Assembly: GCA_019925795.1 (NCBI GenBank)
Contig: CM034304.1
Coordinates: 18,554,228 to 18,618,227 of the forward strand
Length of the DNA stretch: 64,000 nt
Direction: 5' to 3'
Source: Dendrobium chrysotoxum
Lineage: Eukaryota > Streptophyta > Magnoliopsida > Asparagales > Orchidaceae
The notes below the pieces were generated by a model. It made no database searches, was not told the origin of the DNA, and saw nothing but the letters and a program-made list of their open reading frames with translations. Below, piece by piece: positions 48,214 through 59,123 of the stretch. The translations under genes were made by a program, and so were the position numbers. How positions within the stretch are numbered: the first letter of the stretch is position 1; each line of letters opens with the position of its first letter.

Positions 48214-51200
48214 GCTCTCTTGAGAGCATTTGGTACCTGGATAGTGGATGTTCAAAATATATGACTAGAGATACAAATCAATTTATATAGTTAGAGGCCA
48301 GGATTGGAGGCAAAGTAACACTTGGATATAACACCACTAGGAGAGTGGTTGGTACAGGTATGATTGGCAACACAAAGAACTTTCTGATTGAAAATGTTTT
48401 ATTGGTTGAAGGCATAAAACATAACTTGTTAAGTATTAGTCAGCTTTGTGATAAGGGTTTTAACATAAATTTTTTTCCTACAAGCTGCAATATAAGCTAA
48501 AATGGAATTGATATGTTACATGAAAATAAGATAAATAATATTTACATGCTTGATTTAAACAGCGTTAGATCTTCTAATACTTTTTTTTTTTAAAATGTTA
48601 CTGATGAATCTTGGTTGTGGCATAGAATGCTTTATCATGCAAGTATGAAAATCTTAGAAAGATTACCCAAAAAGATTTGGTCAGAGGCATACCCAAATTA
48701 GACTTCACTAAGGATCACTTGTGTGATACATGTCATTTAGGAAAATAAGTCAACCCCTCCTTTCATTCAATCAAAGATCTTAGAACTAGCTAACCCTTAG
48801 AAAATTTTCACATGGATCTTTTTGGACCCGTTAGCACTATAAGTCTAGGAGGAGAAGCTTTTGGGTATGTGATTGTTGATGATTATTTGAGATTTGCTTG
48901 GATTAGATTGTTATCACATAAGAGTAAATTATTTGATAAGTTTAGAAATTTTTTTACTTGGATTCAAAGGAAGCTAGGTTGTGAAATTCTTGCAATTTAT
49001 AGTGACCACGGGGGATAATTTAAAAATAAAAAATTTGAAATTTTCTATAAAGAATAAGGGATGGATATCAACTTTTTAGCTCCTTGGACCCCTCAATAGA
49101 ATGGGGTTGTTGAAAGAAAGAACAAAACTTTGATAGAAGCCGCTAAAGTCATGTTGGTTGAATATTCACTTCCTAAATATTTTTGGACCAAAGTGATTAA
49201 CACAACTTGTTATGTTTTGAATAGGGTGAACATTAGATCTAAACTAAATAACATATCCTATGAACTCCTTAAGGGTACAAAACCCAACCTCTCACATCTA
49301 TATATTTTTAGATGTAAAGTGTTCATTTATAATAATGGTAAAACTCTATAAGGGAAATTTGATCCTAAATCTGATGAGGGAATGTTTTTAGGATATTCAA
49401 GTATTGGCAAATTCTATAGAGTTTTTACAAAAGGACATTGGTAGTAGAGGTGACCACTCATGTAGTTTTTCATGAATCTAATATTTCTGGAGGGTCTTGA
49501 TTGAAGGAAGAAGGTGTTGAAGAAGTTACCCAAGGAATTAAAAATGCAAATCTTGAAGAAAGGGTAAAAATAGAATATAAATTTCCTAGAGAATGAAAAT
49601 ATTCTAAGATTCATACTAAAAAACTGATTTGAGGAGACCCGAGTGAAGGAATTAGAACCAGGCATAAACTTATAAAAGAAGTGAACCACTCAGTATTCAT
49701 TTCAATAATTGAACCCACTAATATAAATCAAGCACTTTCTAATGAATTTTAGATTTTAGCTATGCAAGAAGAATTGAATCAATTTGTTAGAAATGATGTT
49801 TGAGAGTTCGTAGAAAGACCTAAAAATTAAAGTGTTATTGGAATGAAGTGAGTTTTCAAAAATAAGATGAATGATTCATGTGTAGTGGTTAGAAATAAGG
49901 CAAGATTGGTGGCCAAGGGGTACAATCAAAAAGAAGAAATTAATTTTGGGGAGGCTTTTGCCCTTGTAGCTAGACTTGAAGTAATAAGGGTGCTTCTAGC
50001 CTTTGCCTATTTTAAGGTTTTAAATTATATCAAATGGATGTTAAAAGTATCTTTCTTAATGGGATGATTAAAGAGAATATTTATGTTGAGTAACCTCTAG
50101 GTTTTAAAAATTCATAATTTCCTAATCATGTGTTTAAATTGAAGAAGGTATTGTATGGACTAAAACAAGTACCTAGTGCATGGTATGAAAGACTAAGTAT
50201 ATTCCTACTAGAAAAATCTTTTTATTAAAGGGAGTGTGGACACCACTCTCTTCATAAAAAGAGTAGGAGATGACATTCTCATTGTTCAAATTTAAGTTGA
50301 TGATATTTTATTTGGATCCTCTAATAAAAATCTTTGTAATGATTTTTTAAAAATAATGAGTAAGGAAGTTGAAATGAGTTTGATGGGAGATTTGAGTTTC
50401 TTTCTTGGTTTTAGCATAAAGTAGAAAGAGGATGGCACATTTTAACATTAAGAACATCCTTAAGAAGTATAAAATGCATAAAGCTAAACCAATAAGTAAT
50501 CCCATGAGTTTCATAGTTCAATTAGATAAGGACCCTAAAGGTAAATCTTTTGATCAAAAGAAATTTAGAGGAATAATTGGATCATTACTTTATTTAACTA
50601 CTAGCATACTTGATATTATGTTTAGTGTTTATCTTTGTGCTAGATTTTAAGCTGATCCAAAAGAATTACATTTGATTACTGTTAAAAGAATTTTAAGATA
50701 TCTTTTAAGAACTCAAAACTTAGGGATTTGGTACCCTAGGCACAATACCTCTTTTGAAATCATTGGATATTCTGATTTAGATTTTATAAGGTGTAGGGTT
50801 GATAGAAAAAGTACTTCTGAATCGTGTCAATTCATAGGGAACTCTTTATTTTTCTGGTCTAACAAAAAATAGAATTTAGTAGCCCTTTCTACTGCTGAAG
50901 TAGAATATATTGCCTTAGAAAGTTATGTGGCACAGGTTTTTTGGTTAAAATTACAACTTATAGATTTGGGTTTTTTAATTGGTAGTATTTAAATTTTTTT
51001 TTTATAATATTAGTGCCATTTACATTTCAAAGAATCCAATCCAACATTCATAGACCAAGCATATAGATATAAGGCATCACTTCATTATAGACCATGTCAC
51101 CAAAGGAGAAATTGAGCTAAATCATGTGTCTACTGAAAATCAACTTGCAGACATTCTCACAAAACTACTAGCTTTTGAAATTTTCATTACCTTAAGAATC

Positions 51201-51230
51201 AGATTGGGTGTAATTGATATTCATGCTTGA
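48198..51230 (+). pseudogene. Element B pol: protease, integrase, RT, RNase H
   Basis: Full set of domains with many breaks. Protease: WYLDSGCSKYMT, GGKVTLGYNTTRRVVG. Integrase: LWHRMLYHAS and LCDTC, HMDLFGPVSTISLGGEAF, YSDHGG (48990-49020), VERKNKTL, then YFWTKVINTTCYVLNRV. RT: NKARLVAKGYNQKEEINF, WMLKVSFLMG, and QI*VDD with the Tyr replaced by a stop. RNase H: GSLLYLTTS, RCRVDRKSTS, STAEVEYIAL and the end RLGVIDIHA. Stops and shifts occur in every domain. Confidence 0.92.
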
Positions 51231-52033
51231 GAATTATAAATCTGAAAAATTAAATTATATTATATTTTTTTATTTCAATATGTTTTGTTTATTTTATTTA
51301 TCATATGGTACTTTTCTATTTTTGTTTTTGATTAATTTGTTAGTATTTTTATTTTTATGTTTCATGAATTTTGGTTGGATAATTTTAAGAAAATATCATG
51401 ATCATCATGCATAATTTCTGAAAATTCATTACTAATCGTACTGTACGAGCCAATGTCGTATAATATGATTCTTCTGATTTTGTATGATTTCTTTTTTTAT
51501 TTGAATAGATGAATTTTTTTGTAATCGTACTATAGAAATATGTGTTCATCTATATGAAGTTCATTAATTTATCTGTACGAACATGGCGGGCTTTCTGAGA
51601 ACGAATTCATTATGATTTAGCGTGATAATTTCCAAAAATCATCCCGGATGAACACGTCATCGTCTTTATGATTGTGTTATCAGTTATCATGTGGACAACT
51701 TGAAATGGTTCATATGATCATTATTGGTAAATCATCCTGTATGAATACCTGTTCGTCTGTATGATAGGGTCTAGTCAAATTTCGTACGAGATGACTCATC
51801 ATAAAGGCAACTTTAGGAAAAGCTTTTACAATGCAATAACTGCTTTTGATCATTTTTGTTTGTATGTATGAACTTAAGTTTATGCCGTATGAAGTTTTTG
51901 ATCGTACGTATGAATGTAATATCATATTGTATGATCAAGGCCAATTTCTATAAATTAGAAACCTTTCATTTGGAATTCTTTACAATCCATTCTCTATTCA
52001 CTCTCTTTCAATCCTTGCGTTCAACTTTCTCAA
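51231..52033 (+). promoter_or_regulatory. Element B spacer with putative env-like promoter
   Basis: An 803-bp non-coding spacer. It starts with the shared ATGATCATCATGCATAAT block (51396). Many palindromic words follow (ATCGTACTGTACGAG 51437, CGTACGTATGAATG 51903, ATCATATTGTATGATC 51921). CTATAAATTAG (TATA at 51949) is 85 nt before ATG 52034, with a pyrimidine-rich leader between. The layout copies U3: palindromes, TATA, leader. Promoter activity is inferred from the sequence only. Confidence 0.55.
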
Positions 52034-53137
52034 ATGGTGAGCAGTAGCAAAAGACCACATCCTTCCAAGGGGAGTTCATCTCATTCTTAACGAGATGATA
52101 TTTTTCTTTCATGGGAAAATGAACAAGCCTATAATAGGTTTGTACAAGCAAAAATTACTCCTTCTCATCTTCTTATTCAAGAAGACATAAACTTTTCGAT
52201 CATTCCTCTTTTTAACTCCACTAAGTTTTCATCAATTCTCACTATGATCTATGATTTTCATTCTGACACCTTTTATTATTTTCTCGTTAATTTGAGAATG
52301 AGAGCAAACAACACCATTATGTCTTATTATGTTTTTTGTCAACATGTTGAAATCACTAAAGAGGATTTGGGGACCTTTTTATGTCTTAGAACTGAAGGAT
52401 TTAATGCTCATTCTATGGCTTCTAGAAGTGATTTTGATTGGATTGCTGTTGATCAAACTCTTAGGGGCATTCCTTCAATTCAATATTTACCCCTAGTTCA
52501 GACTTTGAATAAAAATATAAGGATCATCCAGCATGTCTTAAGAACCTCTATTATCCCTAAAGCTAGTGATCGAATCAATATCACTCCCTTGCTTAGCATA
52601 ATCACATATTATATCATGACAAACACTCCATTTGATGAAGCCCAGTTAATTCTGGACAACATTCAAAATCTTACTAATATTAGACTCCCTACCACTAGAA
52701 AGAAGAAGAATGTGGCTTTAGGATACTTGATTGCCTACATTCTTGAAAAGAAAAACAATCTTATCCATCCCCATCCTCCAAATAATCTGCCTTACTATTT
52801 TACCGTTGCTTCATTTTGTATTCTTTCCCATCAGGATCAAGGGGATGAGGGAGAAGAATTTGATGAAGAAGGAGGACCAACACCAGCACCTGCACCTGCT
52901 ATTGCTCCAGGACCTGAGCATCATTTCTATCAAGAAATGGTCCAACAATTTTATCGACTTGAGTCTCATTTTGATCAATAATTTGATCATATTGAGACTC
53001 GCTTAGACCAGCAGGACTTTAGGTACAATGAAGATATGTGCTAGGTTAAAGGATAATTTAATACACTCAACACTCAAGTAGTTACCATCAACAACTACTT
53101 TACATAATTCAGTCCTCCACAACCTCCTCCAGATTAG
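52034..53137 (+). pseudogene. Element B env-like ORF, one early stop, otherwise mostly open
   Basis: About 350 codons. The start MVSSSKRPHPSKGSSS (Ser/Lys/Arg-rich) is shared with C. A TAA stands at codon 19. The frame is then open to 52981: LIQEDINFSIIPLF, TFYYFLVNLRM, VEITKEDLGTFLCLRTEGF, DFDWIAVDQTLRG, a core RIIQHVLRTSIIPKASDRIN, LGYLIAYILEKK, an acidic Pro/Ala linker, FYQEMVQQFYRLESHFDQ (heptads), and the Pro-rich end PPQPPPD after two further stops. The core resembles what I recall as the 'putative plant transposon protein' domain. No signal peptide or clear membrane segment is seen, so 'env-like' is positional. Function unknown. Confidence 0.85.
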
Positions 53138-54418
53138 GATCCCCCAGAGCATTAGATTATTTGTTATTGTTGTATCTTTTGATTTTTTATTGTTGCATTT
53201 ATATGTTTCTGCTATAGATCAGTTGCATTTGTCTTCTGTGTAAGTCTATGTTATTTAAAAAAAATGTTATTGTTCTTAATATTTGTTACTTTGGCTAATC
53301 TCAAAATGTTGATCTAAGGAATGAAATATTCTGGTTTTTACATTATAATATTATTTCCTTAGAATTTTATTTCTCAAACTTTAAATCAAATTATAAATTA
53401 GATTTAGATAAGAAGTTCATCTTCATGTTCTAATAGATCTTTATCTTTTAGTTATAATTGTTGCAAAAAGAATGACTTTTATTTTTAATTTTCTTGTTCA
53501 ATCTGTTGATTTTATTCTTATTAATTGGGTTTTATTTTGTGATTTATTCTTCTTTATACAAGAAAGTTTTTTTTCTTTTGTTTGAAAAATAATCACATAA
53601 GCTAAGATTTGCTGATTTAGATTATGGAAAGAATAAAATGTCAAAAGATGCACAAAGTGTGCCAAATTTAAAAAGAGGCACAAAATTAGCCCAACATAAA
53701 AAGATGTGCAATGTTCACCAAATAAAGTTAAAAATCAAAAGATGCACATTTTTTGCCAAGCAAAAATTCTTGTTGATAAAGAGGCATAAAATGAGCCAAC
53801 ACTTTATTTAGTTCTTTCCTCTATATCTTTAATTCTTAGAAAAAACCATACATAAAATGATAATTTCAACTATTGAATTTGAAACTATTATATTTTTATT
53901 TAAATAATTTTGTAATAATTATTCTATTTGATATTTCTGCTTTCTAGATCGAACATTGAAATTGGTCAGCTATTCTTATATTTTTTATTCTTTGATTTAA
54001 ACAATGAGTTTATTTTCATCAGGAATTTAATGTTGTTTTTGCAAAATGTTAGCATTCTTTTTCATTATCAACTTTTAGATGTATCCATAGTATCTTCATT
54101 TTTTTTCTCTATTTCCTTTTTATTTTCACCTCTTTTTTTGTTGATGTCAAAAGGGGGAGGTATTTTAATGTTTATTTGAATTATTTGATGTCTATATGGA
54201 TTTGTATTTCTGCTTGTATTTTCTGTACATGTGTTTGTGTCTTCTGTACTGTTTGTGTTATAGTTATGTGTGTTTCATAAAAATCAAAAATATAAATAAA
54301 ATTCATTCTCCCCATAAATTTTATTTTATCATTCATTGAGAGAGAGCTTAGGAGAAAAGAACTTTAAAATTGTAATTATAATAATAATGGTTTTTATCAT
54401 CATCAAAAAGGGAGAGAT
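53138..54418 (+). other. Element B 3' untranslated region, repeats and PPTs
   Basis: 1.28 kb without a gene. The section 53636-53800 alternates AAAAGATGCACAAAGTGTGCC and AGAGGCACAAAATTAGCCC type motifs, also found in element N. PPT-like AAAAGGGGGAGG is at 54149-54160. The main PPT, AAAAAGGGAGAGA, is at 54405-54417, two bases or fewer from the LTR. Confidence 0.75.
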
Positions 54419-55515
54419 TATTATAACTCAGGAATTAAGATTGTGATTTTTGATGATAACAAAATATTATGTTTCTCATTTTATTAATTCTCCTAGTATA
54501 TATTAGATATATTTATGTGTTTTTGTATGTACTAATAGTTCAGGGAAATCATATACTACTCCAGATCGTTGAAGACTTCAAGATAAGTTAGAATAGAATT
54601 TCATGTAATACAGTCTGTACATCTCTACTTTTTTTTATTTCTTGAGTCTGAGCAAGTGTGATTGTAATTGGGTTAACATGCACACACACAGGAAGAGAGT
54701 GTTAAAACTTAAATTTTTAAAACTAATCGTGTTGTACAATACAATCGTACTGTATATTCTGACTTAGATTTTCTCCCAAATGCAATTTCCTAAATCTTGG
54801 CTTGAATTTTTGAACTGTTCATACTATATAATCTTAATTCATATAGATGACTAATAATATATGAAATTGGGTTTGTACCAAGTTATGCCAAATGAAGCCC
54901 TGGTTTATTGAATTATTCATACTGTATGATATCAGTTCAAACAGGCGATTGATAGTGTATGAAATGGGATTCATACCAGATCATGCCAAATGAACACCTT
55001 AAATTTTTGAATTGTTCATACTTTACGATGTCAGTTCATGCAGACGATTGACAGTGTAAGAAATGAGGTTTATATCAGAGCATACTAGATAAAACCTTAT
55101 TTTTTGAACTATTCATACATTATGATCCATGATCGTACGGTACGATCATAGGACAGTTCTCTAGCAAATTTTAGTTTTTGGACGGCTTTTCATGTGTTTT
55201 CTATATAAAGAGTCCAAAAAATTGACACTTAAAACCTTTGCTGTGAGTTTCTCTTGAGAGTGACCATTGAGTGTGAGTGTTTGAGAGAGATCGTGAGAGT
55301 GAAGTATGAGATATCAAGTGAGGGGGAGTTGTGAGGGATTCATAAGGTTACCCAAATCAAAGATCTCTTTATCTTCTTTAAGTTTTTGCCCATCTCCTCT
55401 TGAGACTCTTGAGATAAGATCTTCAACATTGTGTCAAGGTTCTCTGCCTTCATCATAAGGGTGAAAAGGATAAGGTTCTCTGCCTTCAACAGGAGGGTGA
55501 AAAAGGACAACGGTT
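54419..55515 (+). mobile_element. Element B 3' LTR, cut by element C
   Basis: Aligns with 44741-about 45971. The start is decayed from TG to TA. TATATAAA is at 55202-55209. It breaks at GGACAACGGTT (55515), where B's other LTR continues CTCTGC. Expected target copy for C: CGGTT (55511-55515). Confidence 0.9.
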
Positions 55516-55919
55516 TGTTGAGATTGTTGCAAATTAACTTTCAAGATTTTGTTATTATAATCATGTGAGTTTTTAATGATATCAAAATCTTATTGTTTGA
55601 TTATTATTTCTCATAACATATGTTGGAAAGTATGTTTTTTTTTTTTGTGTACTAATATATTTTTCAAGAAAATCATACTCCAGATGCTAAAGACTTCAAG
55701 ACAGATAAAATTAGGGGTTGTCGTAAGTTGGAGTCTATTTTTTATTATACTTGAGTCTGCGAGAGTGTGATTGTAATTGGGTAACCGTGCACACACACAT
55801 TGGGGGAGTGAGAAAAATTTTTTTAAGTTAATCATACGGTACAATTTTAAATCATAATAGACGATTTGTGCAATTTCTCCTCTAAAATGAACCTGCCTAA
55901 TTTACGAGTTAAAATTTTT

Positions 55920-56360
55920 CTTAGAACGAATCGTACAGTATAAACTATTTTTGCACAGCATTTTTCAGAGTGTGAAATAGGATCTTACATGGTTCGTACA
56001 GGATTATATGGGAAGAAACGTCCAATTTTTTGAACTATTCATACAGTACGAACTATTTTCATACAGCATTTTCTAAAGTATGAAACAGGATCTTACGTGG
56101 TTCGTACAGGATCATACGGGAAGAACCATTCATTTTTTGAACTGTTCATACAGTATGAAATGTTTTCATACATTATTTTCTAGAGTACGAAAATTGGGTC
56201 TTATAGGTTCTTACAGTATCGTACGGGATGAACCGTTCATTTTTTGAACTGTTCATATAGTACAAAATAGTTTCATACACCATTTTTCAGAGTACAAAAG
56301 TTGGGTCTCACAAGTTCGTACACTATCGTACGGGACGAACCATTCATTATTTTGAACTAT
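55920..56360 (+). repeat. 107-bp tandem array in U3 of element C
   Basis: About four copies with period 106-108. Each has a CATACAGTACGAA-type palindrome, CAGGATCTTAC and TACAGGATCATACGGGA. Confidence 0.88.
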
Positions 56361-56680
56361 TTGTATGTACGAAGTTCGATCGTATGGTATGATCAGACTT
56401 CATCAGACTTGAAATTTTTAATTTTTGGATGATTTTTCTTGTCCTTTTATATAAGAGTCCAAAAACTAACTTTCTATGAGTCTTCTACAAATTTCTCCTT
56501 GAGAGTGAAAGAAAGAGTGATTTGGGAGAGAGTTTGGGAGGGAGTGTGGTGAGATCTTTAAAGAGGAAATTGTGAGGAATTCATAATGTTGCCTAAAGGT
56601 GAGGATCTCATTATTTGTACTTCAAGTTTTTGCCCTATCTCTTTGAAGACTCTTAAGAGAAGATCTTTGAAGGAGAGTCC

Positions 56681-56930
56681 GGTTCTCTGCCATCACTAGG
56701 AGGGTAAGAAAGGATGTTTAATTCTTTGCCATCACCAAGAGGGTGAGAAAGGACACTTGGTTCTCTGTCATCACTAGGAGGGTGAGAAAGGAGGCTTGGT
56801 ACTCTGCCATCACCAGGAGGGTGAGAAATGATGCTTGGTACTCTTCCATCACCAGGAGAGTGAGAAAGGATACTAGGTTCTCTGTCGTCATCAGGAGGGT
56901 GAAAAAGGATGACGGTTCTCTGCCGTACCG
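56681..56930 (+). repeat. 39-bp leader repeats in LTR of element C
   Basis: Seven copies of GGTTCTCTGCCATCACTAGG plus AGGGTGAGAAAGGATGCTT. Because 39 is a multiple of three, open frames with 13-residue repeats arise on both strands; these are not taken as genes. Confidence 0.88.
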
Positions 56931-57302
56931 GGGTTTGGTGGAAGAGAGGAAAATTATAAAGGCTTCTCTGCCTTGCTGTGGGGGATAAAAGTGAGTCACT
57001 TGAGTATAGTGCAATACTTGGAGAAGGAGTCTCCAGGGAGTGGACGTAGGTCTTGTTGGACCGAACTACTATAAAATCTGCTGTTCTTTATTCTTTTCTT
57101 TTTACCACATTTTTATTTTTTGCATTGTAATTTAGTTTTCTATGGTTAAAAAATATTTTTTAAAAAAATTCATATCTGTGCTTAAATTATTTAAATCAAT
57201 TTTCAAAATAACCAAGAAATTTTTAAATAACTAATTCACCCCCCTCTTGGTTAGCATTGGGACAAGTGCCTTAGGTCTAACAACCTAATCAGTCTTTACA
57301 AG

Positions 57303-57315
57303 TGGTATCAGAGCC
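57303..57315 (+). promoter_or_regulatory. Element C primer binding site
   Basis: TGGTATCAGAGCC, perfect initiator-Met tRNA type, two bases after the LTR. Confidence 0.95.
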
Positions 57316-57351
57316 ATGTTCAAAAATTAAATTTTAGATTACTTTTTGAAA

Positions 57352-59112
57352 ATGATCATGGCTAATTTTGGAAAGTGAAATACTTTAGAAGGTTACTCGA
57401 TCACTAGACCACCTGTATTTGACAACATTCCATTTGACTTTTGAAAAACTCGCATATCAACTTTTTTATAATCTCTTAACTATTGTATGTGGATGTTAGT
57501 ATAGGATGGATATAATGCACCTTCTAGAATTGTAGAAGGCGTTAGACTATAAACACCATTTATTAATTGGACTATAAAAGAAAGGGAGTTAGCACAATTA
57601 AATGCCAAATAATTAAATAGTTTTTTCTATGCTTTAAAATCAGAAGACTATATGTGTGTTTCTACCTGTAAATCTGGAAAGAAAATATGGGATCGACTTT
57701 GCATTATATATGAGGGTACAAATGAAGTGAAACAGACGAGATTGAACATTCTATTGCACAACTATGAACTTTTTCGCATGAAATCTAATGAATTAATCAT
57801 TAACATGTATACACATTTTACACATATAGTCACTTCATTGCATGCTTTAGGTAGAGAATTAACGAATGGAGAAAAAGTAAATAAGGTTCTTCATTGCTTA
57901 CCTAGTACATATGATGCAAAAATCACTATTATAACTGAATCAAAAGACTTAAATATTTATTCTATTGACAATCTTCTCAGATCACTAATTGCCTATGAGC
58001 AATCCGTGACTCAAAGACATATTGATGCAGGTGATAAGCAAAAGGAGAAGAATATTACTTTGAAGGTGGATGACTTTGAGAGTGATCAGTCTCAGCTTGA
58101 GGAAGAAGATGACATTGCCTTAATGACAAGGCAATTCAGAAGTTTCTTGAAGAGAAAATAAATAAGACGTCAGCAGTGGAATAAGAGTAAGTTTCATAAA
58201 AATGTTAAAGCTTCTAATGATGTGATTTTCTATGAGTGCAAGAAACTTGGTCACATGAAATTAGATTACCCGAATCTCAAAGCTACTCCTAGCAAGGAAA
58301 AAGTTGAGGAGAAGAACAATACAAGAAAGGGCAAGGAGAAGCTACAAAAAGCATTCTGGGCTGACTCTGCTTCAGACTCATCAGAAATAGTAGCTGAGGA
58401 GGAAGTCACCAACCTGTGTTTAATGGTAGACAAGTTTGATCAATTAGATCAAGAGGAGGTATGTGACTTAACCTATGATGAATTATTTGTTGTTTCTGAG
58501 AAAATTCATTCCACATTTAGGAAACTCAAGAAGCTATATAGTCAATTGAATTTAGAATTTTTAAATTTATAAAAGGAGTATAAAAACCTTAGGAAAGATC
58601 ATGCATTGATTGCTAGTAACCATATGACTTTATTGGATGAGTTCGATGATTTGAATAAAAAGCATGAACTTATGAAATCATCACATACTCAACTTGAAAG
58701 AGATTATAAAGTGTTTTTGGAAGAAGCGAAACATAGAGAGATTGATTTCAAAATGGAAATATCTATGTTGATAGATAGGAACTCATATCTTAAATTAGAA
58801 GTTAAGACTATTAAGGAAAAAAGACCTACACCCACACTTGAGCAATTCTATTAGTCTAAGCAAAATAATATGAGTTCAACACCTAGGAAGAGATCTTATT
58901 ACTCATTTAGATTAAGAAATCCTTTTCCTGAAGTGTGATGTTTTACATGTGAAACGTTAGGACACATCTCCCACTCTTGCATAATTTATAGCAGAACATA
59001 TTTAGTGTGGAGACCAAATATGCATAAAACACAGCATATCACACATGTATCTAGTTTATTATTCCCAAAAGGTGAACCCAAACTTATTTGGGTTACCAAG
59101 TCTAATATTTGA
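57352..59112 (+). pseudogene. Element C gag
   Basis: Starts MIMANFGK followed by a stop. Capsid-like part as in N, open from 57652 to 58161 (WDRLCIIYEGTNEVKQTR, MYTHFTHIVTSLHALGREL, NVYSIDNLL-like). First zinc knuckle FYECKKLGHMKLDY, with first and last Cys lost to Phe and Tyr. Acidic region with SASDSSEIVAEEEVTNLCL. Coiled-coil region about 58570-58830. Second knuckle CFTCETLGHISHSC intact (about 58942-58983). About seven stops. It ends KSNI with TGA at 59110-59112, the same end as element E's gag. Confidence 0.9.
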
Positions 59113-59123
59113 TTATTTTGTAG

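Larger units (their letters stand above)
44741..55515 (+). mobile_element. Element B: Sirevirus-like element with env-like ORF
   Basis: Plus strand: 5' LTR 44741-46373, primer site, gag, pol, spacer, env-like ORF, repeat-bearing 3' untranslated region, PPT and 3' LTR from 54419. The 3' LTR is broken at 55515 by element C, so its end and the right target duplication are outside the window. The LTRs differ by very roughly 10 percent in the first 200 bp. It is inserted in element A's spacer. Confidence 0.92.
55516..57300 (+). mobile_element. Element C 5' LTR
   Basis: A 1785-bp LTR from TGTTGAGATTG to AGTCTTTACA. TATATAAG is at 56448-56455. U3 has four copies of a 106-108-bp unit (GAACTGTTCATACAGTA at about 56032, 56139, 56245 and 56353). 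The leader has seven 39-bp repeats (56681-56930). Conserved block GGAGTGGACGTAGGTCTTG and CTACTATAAAATCTG at 57035-57081. Confidence 0.93.

Noticed and set aside
53928..54179. 83-codon Phe/Leu-rich frame resembling a membrane protein
   Set aside because: T-rich 3' untranslated sequence of element B running into a PPT; hydrophobicity follows from poly-T composition.
56718..57014. Frames with 13-residue repeats in LTR of element C
   Set aside because: 39-bp leader repeat; no start context or homology.
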